A stretch of DNA of 64,000 bases. Origin: Chitinophaga pinensis (GTDB lineage: Bacteria; Bacteroidota; Bacteroidia; UBA4408). Each line of letters begins with the position of its first letter. Positions within the stretch are counted from its first letter, which is position 1. Positions 50,840 through 59,048 of this stretch are shown one piece after another. The notes beneath the pieces are model-generated. The model was not told the origin of the DNA. It did no database searches and worked only from the letters and a program-made list of their open reading frames with translations. Location of the stretch: assembly GCA_945861665.1 (NCBI GenBank), contig CAMAVS010000004.1:124001-188000 (forward strand), given 5' to 3'. Position numbers and translations under genes: made by a program.

Positions 50840-51220
50840 CTATAATTTACATTTTAAGGACTTTAACGTTACTAGCTCTCCATTCTTATTAAACCCTTTT
50901 ATTTCTTCAACATAAAATGAACCATTGTCCCCTTTTTTAATTAATTCTCTCATTGATACCGAAATTTTTGCTTCGCCTGTTTGAACCGGCAAGGTTTTAA
51001 TTATGTTTATATTACCTTTTACGATTGCGCTTATTTTAAATTCAGCAATCGTAATTTTATCACCTACAGGCCCCACATTGCCAATTGCCAAATAGCCATC
51101 TGCATCAAAAACAACAACTACCTCGGTAGCCCCGTTTACCATTCCTTTAACAGGGATATTTTGAGCATATGTATTTATAGTAATCAACGCTATTGAAAAT
51201 AGAAGAACTAACTTTTTCAT
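50840..51220 (-). CDS. Small secreted protein of unknown function
   Basis: 126 residues. Signal peptide MKKLVLLFSIALITINTYAQ is clear. The mature part (VKGMVNGATEVVVVFDADGY, KISAIVKGNINIIKTLPVQT, VSMRELIKKGDNGSFYVEEI) suggests a beta-rich fold. No family recognised. It is monocistronic, with its own terminator. Confidence 0.65.
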   Translation of the reverse strand: MKKLVLLFSIALITINTYAQNIPVKGMVNGATEVVVVFDADGYLAIGNVGPVGDKITIAEFKISAIVKGNINIIKTLPVQTGEAKISVSMRELIKKGDNGSFYVEEIKGFNKNGELVTLKSLKCKL

Positions 51221-51279
51221 ATCAATTTATTTTTTGTTTGAGTAAATATACAAAATTACAGATTAGTATAATAAATTTT

Positions 51280-53175
51280 TTATTTTTTATTTTTCATTAC
51301 ATATTGAGATGCTTGCAGCATTGAAAATGCATAGGTTTTCAAGCTATCAAAAAACTCAGGCTTACTTTTTGAATAATCATCAATTAACAACTTCTCATAA
51401 CGATACATTGTTTCCTTTCCTGAAACAGTAAGGTGAATAAAATAATAATCCTTGTTTAAACATCCTACCTTATCATCGGCAGTAAAAAATATGCAAGGGC
51501 GCTTTTCCTTTAATAAATCAATTCCTATCGATTGATTAGTATATGAAATATTAAGCATTCCCATAAGGGTTGGAAAAACATCTATTTGTCCACCCAAACA
51601 ATTATTTACTTGCGTCTCTTTAAACAATCGTGAATAAACAATAAGCGGAACATGATGGTAGGACAGAGGCATATTGTAAGTATGTCCCAAATTAATGCCA
51701 TGGTCGCCTAAAAAAACAAAAATGGTATTGTTAAACCACACCTGTTTTTCTGCTTGTGTCAGAAACTGTTTTATGGCCCAGTCGCTGTACTCCACTGTGG
51801 CATATTGTTTTGAAGCTGCTTTGCTTTTATAATAAGGCGGCAACAAATAAGGTGGATGATTAGTTGTAGTTAAAAATAAACTAAAAAATGGTTTCTTCTG
51901 TTGATTCAAAATTGGTATCGCACATTCAAACATAAAATCATCGGGGACGCCCCAAGTGCTAAGTGACTTATTTGAAGGATAATCCTTTTCGCTAATTATT
52001 TGTTGAAAGCCATTGTACTTCATAAATCCTCCAACGTTATCAAACTGATCATCATGTGTAGTAAAAAAAAGGGTACTGTAACCGTTATCTTTCAAAAGTG
52101 TTGGCAATCCCGCATACTTTTGTTCCAAATTAAGCAAAGGGTTTTTATTGATGGGGGCAGGATGTCCGTAAAGTGTTGAAAACAATCCATTATAAGTATG
52201 TATACCCGAAGAATAAAAATTCGAAAAAAAGTATGCTTGCTTCTTTAAACTATCTAGAAACGTTGTGAGACGAGGTCCGCCATACTCTCCCATATAAAAA
52301 CTCGACAAACTTTCCATCATAACAATCACCACATTTGCTTTCAATGGTTTTTTATCGCTTAAAACCACTTTACTAAAATTGGCTGAAGTATTTAAGGATT
52401 GTGATGCTACGGATAGCGCTTTTTGCTCGTCCATATAAGATGTTTGCTTAGTTGAAAATTTCGAATAACTCTTTATCAAAGTAAAAACAGAATTTAATCC
52501 CAACTGGTTGATGACAGCGTATTCCGATATATAAGCAGTACCTGTTTTAATGGTTGTTTTAAAAGACAAACGCCCTCTGCTTCCTATTATCAAAAGACAA
52601 AATAGCAAACAGTATAAAAAAACCAATATTGATTTTTTCGGTGTTTCGACAATCGAATTTATATTGCCGACTACGATCTTCTTCATCAATCTATACCAGC
52701 CATAAATACAGAGTATATAAAAGAAAGTATATAGTATATAAGTAAAATTACCAGCTATCATTTTCAATATAAACCCAAGTGAAACATTCCAATTAAGTAC
52801 TTGACTATTTAACCTGATTCCAAAATAATTACTGTAAGGCAAATCAATAACACTTAATAACAAAACAAAGGAGAAGGTAACTGTTATTATCCAATAAGAT
52901 ATTTTAAATAGTCTTTCACGGATTTGTTTTGATTTAAACTCCGAAACAAATAACGCCCCAGTAATTGGCATTAAAATATAGGATAAAACAAGCGAATCGA
53001 AACGAAAACCAAGAACGAAAGCTTGTAACAAAAGATTCGCTTTACTCTCCGTAACCTGATTTACTTCTTGCCAGTTTACACAAAAAAAAAGAAAACGAAA
53101 AAATAACAAAAAAGCTATTTGAGAGACAAAAATAGTTATTAAAAAGGAAATGTTTTTAGGAAGTTTATTGTACAA
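51280..53175 (-). CDS. LTA-synthase-like membrane sulfatase/phosphotransferase
   Basis: 631 residues from a TTG start. About five membrane helices in the first ~210 residues, then an extracytoplasmic alkaline-phosphatase-fold domain: NVVIVMMESLSSFYMGEYGG, FFSNFYSSGIHTYNGLFSTL with the nucleophile Thr/Ser region, FTTHDDQFDN, and FLGDHGINLGH with the metal-binding Asp-His. Such enzymes transfer phosphoglycerol or phosphoethanolamine to glycans or lipids; in Gram-negatives, glycan decoration is likely. Nearest gene to the left edge of the mobile element; before insertion its upstream neighbour was the target tRNA. Confidence 0.85.
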   Translation of the reverse strand: MYNKLPKNISFLITIFVSQIAFLLFFRFLFFCVNWQEVNQVTESKANLLLQAFVLGFRFDSLVLSYILMPITGALFVSEFKSKQIRERLFKISYWIITVTFSFVLLLSVIDLPYSNYFGIRLNSQVLNWNVSLGFILKMIAGNFTYILYTFFYILCIYGWYRLMKKIVVGNINSIVETPKKSILVFLYCLLFCLLIIGSRGRLSFKTTIKTGTAYISEYAVINQLGLNSVFTLIKSYSKFSTKQTSYMDEQKALSVASQSLNTSANFSKVVLSDKKPLKANVVIVMMESLSSFYMGEYGGPRLTTFLDSLKKQAYFFSNFYSSGIHTYNGLFSTLYGHPAPINKNPLLNLEQKYAGLPTLLKDNGYSTLFFTTHDDQFDNVGGFMKYNGFQQIISEKDYPSNKSLSTWGVPDDFMFECAIPILNQQKKPFFSLFLTTTNHPPYLLPPYYKSKAASKQYATVEYSDWAIKQFLTQAEKQVWFNNTIFVFLGDHGINLGHTYNMPLSYHHVPLIVYSRLFKETQVNNCLGGQIDVFPTLMGMLNISYTNQSIGIDLLKEKRPCIFFTADDKVGCLNKDYYFIHLTVSGKETMYRYEKLLIDDYSKSKPEFFDSLKTYAFSMLQASQYVMKNKK

Positions 53176-53189
53176 GATTAATAGCCTAA

Positions 53190-53226
53190 TAAAAAATTAC
53201 CCCGTCACAAATATTGCAGCGGGGTT
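53190..53226 (-). terminator. Original tRNA terminator, now separated from its tRNA
   Basis: ACCCCG (53199-53204)/CGGGGT (53220-53225) stem, with TTTTTT following on the minus strand. It lies just outside the left att repeat, exactly where the transcript of the target tRNA would have ended before integration. Confidence 0.7.
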
Positions 53227-53227
53227 T

Positions 53228-53241
53228 GTTGTCCGACTAGG
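53228..53241. repeat. attL: left copy of the 14-bp core GTTGTCCGACTAGG
   Basis: Identical to 63976-63989 in the same orientation. The sequence is the 3' end of a tRNA (acceptor strand and part of the T stem) whose main body lies beyond the right edge. Confidence 0.85.
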
Positions 53242-53302
53242 ACAAAGAATTAGATTTTATTGAATTGATTATTAACATCTTATGAAATTTTGGTAAAAAT
53301 AA

Positions 53303-53322
53303 GTCCCTAAATCAGTCCCTAA
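53303..53322 (+). promoter_or_regulatory. Left integrase arm-type site (two GTCCCTAA boxes)
   Basis: GTCCCTAAATCAGTCCCTAA, two boxes 12 bp apart, 62 bp from attL and 52 bp before the integrase ATG. The same 20-mer is exact at 63852-63871 by the right end. Overlap with the integrase promoter region would permit autoregulation. Confidence 0.65.
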
Positions 53323-53373
53323 TTTTAGGTAAGTTGCACTTTTGTTACTCACAAGATAAGAAAAATATATCAA

Positions 53374-54573
53374 ATGGAAACAACATTTAAAACCAGAACA
53401 AAAAACGATTTAGAAGCAATTATTTGTATTAGATATAATCAATACAATTCTAAACTTTCTAAGAATGAGGAGATACAATTTAGTACACCATATACCATTC
53501 AAAAAAAAGATTGGATTAAAGGCTTTCCTAAAGGTGGAAATTCAACTAAACAATTAAGAGAAAATTTAACTACAATTAAACTTAAAATGGATGGTTACAT
53601 AAATGATGTTATTGCAGATGAAAACCGATTACCAACACATAGTGAATTAACACATCAAGTTAACTTGCTTTTTGGTAAAGTTAAGAAGGAAGATTTCAAG
53701 TCCTTATATGTTGATTATTTGGCAACCAGAGAAAACAAAATAACCAAAGCAACCAAAGAACAAACAAGAATAGCTTTTGAAGCATTGTTTGAAAAGTACC
53801 CAAATGTTCAATTACAAGATATTGATAAAACATTTACCGATAAATTAACACTACATTTTGAAACAAAGACCAAAATCAATAAGGAAGGTGAAAAATATAA
53901 AGCTTATAGCAATGTTACTATCAATAAATTCTTTAAGAACTATATCACATTTTTAAACTGGTGTTATGAAAGGGATAAAACCAGTACCAATTTAACCAAG
54001 TACTTCACCAAGCTTAAAACAACCGATAAAGAAATAATAGCACTTGAAGAAGATGAAGTATCTACACTTGAATTAGCAGAACTAGATTCTTGTATGGATA
54101 AGATTAGAAACCTATTCCTATTCAGTTGTTATACTGGTTTAAGATTTTCAGATATGCAGCTAGTTAAAGCAGATATGATTGATAAAGGTATATTAACCAT
54201 TAATCAAGTAAAGACTGGTTCAACAGTAAGAATTCCATTGTTACCAAAAGCAGTTGATATCCTTGAAAAATATGATTATCAATTACCAACTATAAGCAAC
54301 CAAAAAGCAAATGATTACTTGAAGGTGTTGTTTACCAAGTTGAAATTGAAAAGAAAGGTATTAGCTACTAGGTTTAATAAAATGATACCACTTGATAAGA
54401 TGGTGAGTTTTCACGTTTCAAGAAAAACTTATATTACCCTAGCTTTAACAGCTGGTATACCAGCTGCAATAGTTAAACAAGTATCTGGTCATTCATCTGA
54501 TAAGATATTCAATAAGTATATCAATTTCAGTACTGAAACACTTATCAAAGAAATGGCTAAGATGGCTAGATAG
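53374..54573 (+). CDS. int: Tyrosine integrase of the element
   Basis: 399 residues: arm-DNA-binding domain (~1-95), SAM-like core-binding domain (~105-205) and catalytic domain. Active site Arg 257 (YTGLRFSDM), Lys 280, His 347 and Arg 350 (FHVSRKTY), His 373 (SGHSSDKIFNKYI) and Tyr 382 are all present, so it should be active. The arm domain fits the GTCCCTAA repeats next to each att site. Typical of Bacteroidota ICE and island integrases. Convergent with the HTH gene, sharing a terminator between them. Clearly different from the chromosomal XerC at 29459-30337. Confidence 0.95.
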   Translation: METTFKTRTKNDLEAIICIRYNQYNSKLSKNEEIQFSTPYTIQKKDWIKGFPKGGNSTKQLRENLTTIKLKMDGYINDVIADENRLPTHSELTHQVNLLFGKVKKEDFKSLYVDYLATRENKITKATKEQTRIAFEALFEKYPNVQLQDIDKTFTDKLTLHFETKTKINKEGEKYKAYSNVTINKFFKNYITFLNWCYERDKTSTNLTKYFTKLKTTDKEIIALEEDEVSTLELAELDSCMDKIRNLFLFSCYTGLRFSDMQLVKADMIDKGILTINQVKTGSTVRIPLLPKAVDILEKYDYQLPTISNQKANDYLKVLFTKLKLKRKVLATRFNKMIPLDKMVSFHVSRKTYITLALTAGIPAAIVKQVSGHSSDKIFNKYINFSTETLIKEMAKMAR

Positions 54574-54596
54574 TATTACAAATGGTTATAATAATT

Positions 54597-54626
54597 AAGA
54601 CCCTCTTAATTTGAGGGTCTTTTTAT
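54597..54626. terminator. Bidirectional terminator between int and the HTH gene
   Basis: AAGACCCTC (54597-54605)/GAGGGTCTT (54613-54621) followed by TTTTATTT on the plus strand. Confidence 0.8.
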
Positions 54627-54887
54627 TTACAGATTACTATTCAGCTTATTCAAAAACCGTTCAACTTCTTTCTTGGATATCAAGATATCCTTTCCATCAT
54701 TAAACATCTTTAATAATCCTCTTTTCCTTCTTCCTTTCAAAGCAAGGGGTGTTAATCCAGTTAAGGCTGCTAATTCTGTAATATGATAGTACTGCTTGTG
54801 TATTACTTCCAATTTCAGTACACTTTTAACAGTTAGTCTAAATTGACTATCATTTTTCATTTCTCTTAAAAATTCTTCTTTTGACAT
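54627..54887 (-). CDS. Excisionase-like MerR/HTH_17 protein
   Basis: 86 residues. The C-terminal half YHITELAALTGLTPLALKGR, RKRGLLKMFNDGKDILISKK and EVERFLNKL has the layout of excisionase-type winged HTHs: helix-turn-helix, a wing with a GK pair, and a final EVERFL helix. Position next to the integrase makes it the best candidate recombination directionality factor. A transcriptional regulator is the alternative. Confidence 0.65.
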   Translation of the reverse strand: MSKEEFLREMKNDSQFRLTVKSVLKLEVIHKQYYHITELAALTGLTPLALKGRRKRGLLKMFNDGKDILISKKEVERFLNKLNSNL

Positions 54888-54935
54888 TTCAATTAGGATT
54901 GGTTGAAATGGGTGTTGTTAGCACCCAGATAACCG

Positions 54936-55292
54936 TTAACCCTTTGGCATTTCTCTTACTTCACAATTTTCTTTAGTAAAAATTTTGATAGCAGCCTTTA
55001 GTTTAACACTAACTTGTTTTTTAATGTAACTATCAAGTACTAAAAATTGCTTTGGTGATAGTTCTTTTATTAAGATTGCTTTGGTGGTTAAAAAGATTTG
55101 TTCTTCATTATGTATCAAAGCTTCCTTCCAAAATGCAATACTATCTGCATTATAATCTGGTTTAGCCTTTTGTAATTCTTCATAAAGGGCTTTGAGTTCT
55201 ACTAGGGTTTTGTGCAGACCTCTTAATTTTTTAAGGGTTGCTGTATTAACCATTACTGCAAAATTTTTGTTGTGATTGGATACCTTTTTCAT
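54936..55292 (-). CDS. Small helical protein of unknown function
   Basis: 118 residues, mostly predicted helix (KKLRGLHKTLVELKALYEEL, FLTTKAILIKELSPKQFLVL) and basic in the C-terminal part (KKQVSVKLKAAIKIFTK). No signal or membrane segment, so cytoplasmic. Lies upstream of the excisionase-like gene on the same strand, 48 bases apart, and may belong to the mobility module. I do not recognise it. The 236 bases upstream of it hold nothing I can name. Confidence 0.55.
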   Translation of the reverse strand: MKKVSNHNKNFAVMVNTATLKKLRGLHKTLVELKALYEELQKAKPDYNADSIAFWKEALIHNEEQIFLTTKAILIKELSPKQFLVLDSYIKKQVSVKLKAAIKIFTKENCEVREMPKG

Positions 55293-55528
55293 TGTTTTTT
55301 GGTTTTAAGGGTTTATTCCAAACAAGGCAATAGTGATTTTAAGCCCTTTTTATGGCTTCTAAAGCTACTTTATTTGGAAATGGGCAAGATGTATCTAAAA
55401 GGCTTTAGATTCTTATAAGACCCCTTAAAAGGTCAACTGGTAGGTATGCTGTAGGTGTTTGTCATTAAGGCAAAGGTGTAAAAAAAAATCGGTATTTCCT
55501 AATAAAAAGTGAACTATTTTAGTAGAAT

Positions 55529-55987
55529 CTAATTAGTTGAATTTAATTTATAAAGTGCTTTAATAATCTCGATAATTACTATTCCACAAGTTCCAATAGC
55601 AATTGATAATGAAACAAGAAAATCTCTTTTTTCAATATAGGCTTCTTTACTTGCCTTATTTACATAACCACCAATTTTATTATTCCAAAATAATTTTCCT
55701 TTAATTGTAAGGTCATAAACTGTGACACCATCAAAAAAACCTAGTTCTTTTAAATAACCATCATCAATAAGTTTTTGTCTTAATTCTGGTAATTCCTCTT
55801 TTGTGAAAATATTTCCATCAACAATAGTTAGTATAAGTACTGCTTCAAGCATACTGAATTGAGCAATATTCCCACTAGGTTCAAAATAGTGGTTAAGTAA
55901 CCAATCTAGTTTTTTATTGGTATTATTAACAAAATTAATATTTGTTTCTCTTTTTAACTTTATTGAGGTGCTTTCTTTAAGTTCCAT
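55529..55987 (-). CDS. Membrane-tethered winged-helix-like protein (last gene of the unknown operon)
   Basis: 152 residues. Residues ~25-110 contain ELRQKLIDDGYLKELGFFDG and VYDLTIKGKLFWNNKIGGY, which resemble the recognition helix and wing of winged-helix proteins. The C-terminus has one membrane helix (LSIAIGTCGIVIIEIIKALY). Such a tail-anchored arrangement could serve a sensor or an effector. Three bases separate it from the gene before it. No family recognised. Confidence 0.6.
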   Translation of the reverse strand: MELKESTSIKLKRETNINFVNNTNKKLDWLLNHYFEPSGNIAQFSMLEAVLILTIVDGNIFTKEELPELRQKLIDDGYLKELGFFDGVTVYDLTIKGKLFWNNKIGGYVNKASKEAYIEKRDFLVSLSIAIGTCGIVIIEIIKALYKLNSTN

Positions 55988-55990
55988 TTC

Positions 55991-56248
55991 TTATTCTAAT
56001 AATAGTATCCAAGCTTCCTTACCAGAACCATCTTTATAATTGATATCAATGGTTAATTGTGGTGATGAAGCTGGTGTACTGGGTGTATACTTCAAATCAA
56101 TTATTTCGAATGGTTTACCCTTTGTTCTTTTGTTGAATGAACCTAATACAAGGTCTTTATTCCTTTTGGTTGTAGAATTAAGATACTGAATGATTGAATC
56201 AACCTTTAAAGCTGGGTTAAGGTTCTTGGTTATAATATCCATTGACAT
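55991..56248 (-). CDS. Small protein of unknown function (third gene of the unknown operon)
   Basis: 85 residues, no export signal. The N-terminal half looks helical (IITKNLNPALKVDSIIQYLN) and the C-terminal half beta (QLTIDINYKDGSGKEAWILL). Overlaps the end of the preceding gene by 19 bases, indicating translational coupling. Family not recognised. Confidence 0.55.
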   Translation of the reverse strand: MSMDIITKNLNPALKVDSIIQYLNSTTKRNKDLVLGSFNKRTKGKPFEIIDLKYTPSTPASSPQLTIDINYKDGSGKEAWILLLE

Positions 56249-56538
56249 TCAATATACCAGTCATTGCTAAGTGGATGAATATTATTCTTTCTGATATATT
56301 CAAAAAAGCTTTTTCTTTCATCTCTAAACACATTAAATATAATTGATAGCCTTAAGACCTCTTTACCTAATTCATCAACTTTCATTTCAGTTTCATACTT
56401 TGGGATACCGTTATTTTCTTTTGCTTCCTTATTCAAATCATTCATTCCATCCTTCCAAATATGATATGATGTATTATAAGCATTGAATGAATCAGTCCAG
56501 TTAAGTTCTATTTGATTTAATTGTTCTTCGTATGTCAT
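56230..56538 (-). CDS. Small protein of unknown function (second gene of the unknown operon)
   Basis: 102 residues, largely helical and Asn/Glu/Lys-rich (EEQLNQIELNWTDSFNAYNT, KYETEMKVDELGKEVLRLSI). It shares its MTYEEQ-like start and general make-up with the preceding 85-residue protein (MTYNDRWSQLRNHIKEAENN), hinting at a distant duplication. Two bases separate the two genes. Confidence 0.55.
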   Translation of the reverse strand: MTYEEQLNQIELNWTDSFNAYNTSYHIWKDGMNDLNKEAKENNGIPKYETEMKVDELGKEVLRLSIIFNVFRDERKSFFEYIRKNNIHPLSNDWYIECQWIL

Positions 56539-56540
56539 AA

Positions 56541-56798
56541 TTACTGAATAGGTTGATTAAAATTAATTTTATTATTGAGCATATTTGTAAGAAAATTATC
56601 TTCATCTGCTAGTAATTTATTCAATCTTAATTTAGCTGCAATTAACAATTTAACTTTGTGTTCATCCATAAAACCATCATTATCATAAGGTTTATTCTCT
56701 ATATCAATTAAAATTTGATTATAATTATTCTCTGCTTCCTTAATGTGATTACGAAGCTGAGACCACCTATCATTATAAGTCATTATTTTATTTTCCAT
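56541..56798 (-). CDS. Small helical protein of unknown function (first gene of the unknown operon)
   Basis: 85 residues, predicted helical throughout (RNHIKEAENNYNQILIDIEN, KLLIAAKLRLNKLLADEDNF), cytoplasmic. An inner ATG at codon 6 (MTYNDRW) is the alternative start. First of four tightly packed genes (56798 down to 55529) and preceded by the repeated terminator/promoter module at 56818-56875. No recognised family. Confidence 0.5.
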   Translation of the reverse strand: MENKIMTYNDRWSQLRNHIKEAENNYNQILIDIENKPYDNDGFMDEHKVKLLIAAKLRLNKLLADEDNFLTNMLNNKINFNQPIQ

Positions 56799-56817
56799 TG
56801 TTTCTAATTTTATTTAT

Positions 56818-56875
56818 CCTAAAGGTATATAAAATATAGCAAATAAAAAAGGGTGTAGAACCATTAACTACACCC
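56818..56875 (-). repeat. Terminator-plus-leader module, copy 1
   Basis: 58 bp matching 62700-62757 at 52 positions. On the minus strand it comprises the hairpin GGGTGTAG/CTACACCC (56868-56875 with 56851-56858), a TTTTTTATTT run, then an AT-rich stretch ending TACCTTTAGG that may be the promoter of the four-gene operon. Confidence 0.7.
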
Positions 56876-56898
56876 CTTTCTATATTCAGTAAAAAAAC

Positions 56899-57288
56899 TT
56901 ATTGTTTATAAAGCTTCAACTCTATAGATTTATCGAAAAGAACTAATTTACTATAAAGTGTACCATCAACCAACAAGGTAAAATAAGAACCATCACCTTC
57001 TTTAAATACAACCTTGTTACCATCTATAGTATAATCAGTTGAACCATTGAGTACATTATTACCTAAATATGAATATTCAAGATTCCAATAGGCTTTTTTT
57101 TCAGTAAATTCTACTTCATATTTAGTGTAACTTGCTTTACCATCAATATCTATAGGTTCTTTGATGTTCCATTTACCTAATAAGAATTCATTTGATAGAA
57201 CTGATTCTGTTTTTGAATCTTGTAATCCATTACAAGAAGTAAAAAATAATAGTCCAGTAAATACAGCTATAAGAATAGTTTTGTTCAT
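56899..57288 (-). CDS. Lipocalin-like small lipoprotein
   Basis: 129 residues. Signal MNKTILIAVFTGLLFFTSC with the lipobox Cys at 19. Mature part begins after a short linker with FLLGKWNIKEPIDIDGKASY and runs through beta-strand-like segments (KYEVEFTEKKAYWNLEYSY, DYTIDGNKVVFKEGDGSYF), resembling small lipocalin-type lipoproteins of Bacteroidota. A truncated copy of its 5' end lies at 61874-61930. Overlaps the preceding small frame by 4 bases. Confidence 0.65.
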   Translation of the reverse strand: MNKTILIAVFTGLLFFTSCNGLQDSKTESVLSNEFLLGKWNIKEPIDIDGKASYTKYEVEFTEKKAYWNLEYSYLGNNVLNGSTDYTIDGNKVVFKEGDGSYFTLLVDGTLYSKLVLFDKSIELKLYKQ

Positions 57289-57428
57289 TTTGATTTTTTA
57301 GTTTTTAATGTGAAGTCAAAAAATACAATACTAGATGCAATAAAATAATCCTTTGGTGATTTTGCATTCTCAAACCCTAACCCTTTAAGTTTGGCTACAT
57401 TAATAATCCAGTGATTTATTTCAGTCAT
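57285..57428 (-). CDS. Possible small protein upstream of the lipoprotein
   Basis: 47 residues from ATG at 57428 (MTEINHWIINVAKLKGLGFE); a TTG at 57467 is the longer alternative. Ends in ATGA overlap with the lipoprotein start, the main reason to think it is translated. Function unknown. Confidence 0.3.
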   Translation of the reverse strand: MTEINHWIINVAKLKGLGFENAKSPKDYFIASSIVFFDFTLKTKKSK

Positions 57429-57586
57429 TTGTGAGTTTTTATTCAAATATACAATAATCAACTTCAAAATTGATGAAAAATCAACAACCAGCTCATTTTA
57501 TCTGTGAATGTCTATTCTATCAATTTATACGTTACTTGCATCCTATGTTTTAAAATAATACTTTTACTTAGTTCAAATTTGGTCAT

Positions 57587-58000
57587 ATGAAGTTTCTCTT
57601 CTCGTTTTTATTGTTCTTGCCTTTAATATTAAAGGCTCAAGATGAAACTAAATACCACGGTCAGATTGAAGCTGTCTTTTTAAATAACAAACAAGAAATT
57701 GTTAAGACGATTCCATATTCAATCTCAACAGATGTTACGTATAGCAAATTCTATAAAAGTTATCACATATTTTCAGAGGTAGAAAACGGTTATAATACTC
57801 GTGAACTTAACTTTGTTAAAGATAATAATGACGGCACGTTAAGGTATGTCGATACAAAAGAAAATAAGAGAGAATCAAAGTATTATAGTTTAACGAATAG
57901 GATAACCATAGACAAGACCCTTTTACTTATTGAAGAAAAAACTTATGATAATTTCGTAGTTGTTTGGAGAGTTTACAATCTAGTCGAAATCACTAAATAA
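57587..58000 (+). CDS. Small secreted protein of unknown function
   Basis: 137 residues. Signal peptide MKFLFSFLLFLPLILKAQ. The mature part is beta-strand-rich (KYHGQIEAVFLNNKQEIVKT, NFVKDNNDGTLRYVDTKENK, YDNFVVVWRVYNLVEITK). Faces away from the lipoprotein genes, so it has its own promoter between 57468 and 57586. Family not recognised. Confidence 0.6.
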   Translation: MKFLFSFLLFLPLILKAQDETKYHGQIEAVFLNNKQEIVKTIPYSISTDVTYSKFYKSYHIFSEVENGYNTRELNFVKDNNDGTLRYVDTKENKRESKYYSLTNRITIDKTLLLIEEKTYDNFVVVWRVYNLVEITK

Positions 58001-58033
58001 ATAATTAGTAAAATTTCAGTTAGGTACATAATG

Positions 58034-58732
58034 CTATGCTGCTAATTTTAAATCCTTTATTAATCTATCATACAACCTCATTACGCTAGTTGCTTGAAAG
58101 GAATTACCATAACGAGTTTTGAAATTCAGTCCATTCAAATAATCAGCGGTTTTATTATACGACATACCTTGGGCAATGCAATTTTTAATTACTGCTTGTG
58201 CTTGTCTATTGTTATCATTTGAACGAGCATTTTCCATTACTGATGAAATACCTTTCTGTATTGCATCGGTTGTTAGGTTTTTTGGTGAGCCTAGCTTTAC
58301 CCCTTGCTTTTTTAATTCTGCAAGTGCCAGTTTCGTTCGATTTGAGGTCGTTTCTCTTTCGTGTTGTGAAATAGTACTATAAATCCCCAAATTCAACGTG
58401 CTTAGGTCTGGAATGTCTAGAGATTTTATACTAACACCACTTTTTTGAATCCTATCTCTAAGTTGAAAAAGAAAACTCACTTCTCTACTCAGTCGGTCAA
58501 GCTTTGCAATTATCAAAGTAGCCCCTGTTTTATGAGCTTGTTGAATGGCTTGTTCTAGAACTGGTCTATTATTGTTTTTTCCCGATTCTACCTCAACGTA
58601 TTCATTAACCAGTTCATTTGTACCGATAAAATGCTTTACCGATGTTTTTTGTGCCTCGATGCCGAGGCTAATATTATTTGTTCCAACTTGCTTTTTTGTT
58701 GAAACACGATAATAGGCTATATATTGGGTCAT
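58034..58732 (-). CDS. Serine recombinase (resolvase/invertase type)
   Basis: 232 residues. Catalytic domain with the nucleophile Ser in YYRVSTKKQ (residue 11), GIEAQKTSVKHFI, IIAKLDRLSREVSFLFQLRD, and QHERETTSNRTKLALAEL; a C-terminal region with a recombinase-like HTH (GMSYNKTADYLNGLNFKTRY). The size fits small resolvases rather than large serine integrases, so it could resolve dimers of a circular form or invert a segment. It is a second recombinase in an element that already has a tyrosine integrase. Confidence 0.88.
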   Translation of the reverse strand: MTQYIAYYRVSTKKQVGTNNISLGIEAQKTSVKHFIGTNELVNEYVEVESGKNNNRPVLEQAIQQAHKTGATLIIAKLDRLSREVSFLFQLRDRIQKSGVSIKSLDIPDLSTLNLGIYSTISQHERETTSNRTKLALAELKKQGVKLGSPKNLTTDAIQKGISSVMENARSNDNNRQAQAVIKNCIAQGMSYNKTADYLNGLNFKTRYGNSFQATSVMRLYDRLIKDLKLAA

Positions 58733-58793
58733 AATGTCAGTTTTTTAGTGGTTTATTACAATCAGCAAATGTTCATTTAAGGATTGTAATGCC

Positions 58794-59048
58794 TTAGTTA
58801 AATTTTTTTACAAGGGCTTCTGCAAGGAATCTTAAGTAGTCAATAATCGGTTGATTACAAAAATCAAGCTTTCGCAATGTATTTGAAATAATGAACCTTT
58901 CTTCAATAGACGAATTGAAAATAGCAGAGATTACTGTATTGGTATCAATTAGGTGGGTTAATCCATTTGCATCGATTATTTCAAAAAGTTGGTAGTTAAC
59001 TCCTTTCTCAGTAAAGAAATTTGCAAGGTAGGTTTTGTTGTTTTTCAT
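58794..59048 (-). CDS. Small protein of unknown function beside the resolvase
   Basis: 84 residues, cytoplasmic, mixed helix and strand (NKTYLANFFTEKGVNYQLFE, TVISAIFNSSIEERFIISNT). Lies 61 bases upstream of the serine recombinase on the same strand, probably co-transcribed. No family recognised. Confidence 0.5.
   Translation of the reverse strand: MKNNKTYLANFFTEKGVNYQLFEIIDANGLTHLIDTNTVISAIFNSSIEERFIISNTLRKLDFCNQPIIDYLRFLAEALVKKFN

Noticed and set aside
53303-53322. The GTCCCTAA pair as a plain integrase promoter
   Set aside because: No -33/-7 pair at correct spacing was found there. The exact repeat at the opposite end argues for a site used by the recombinase.
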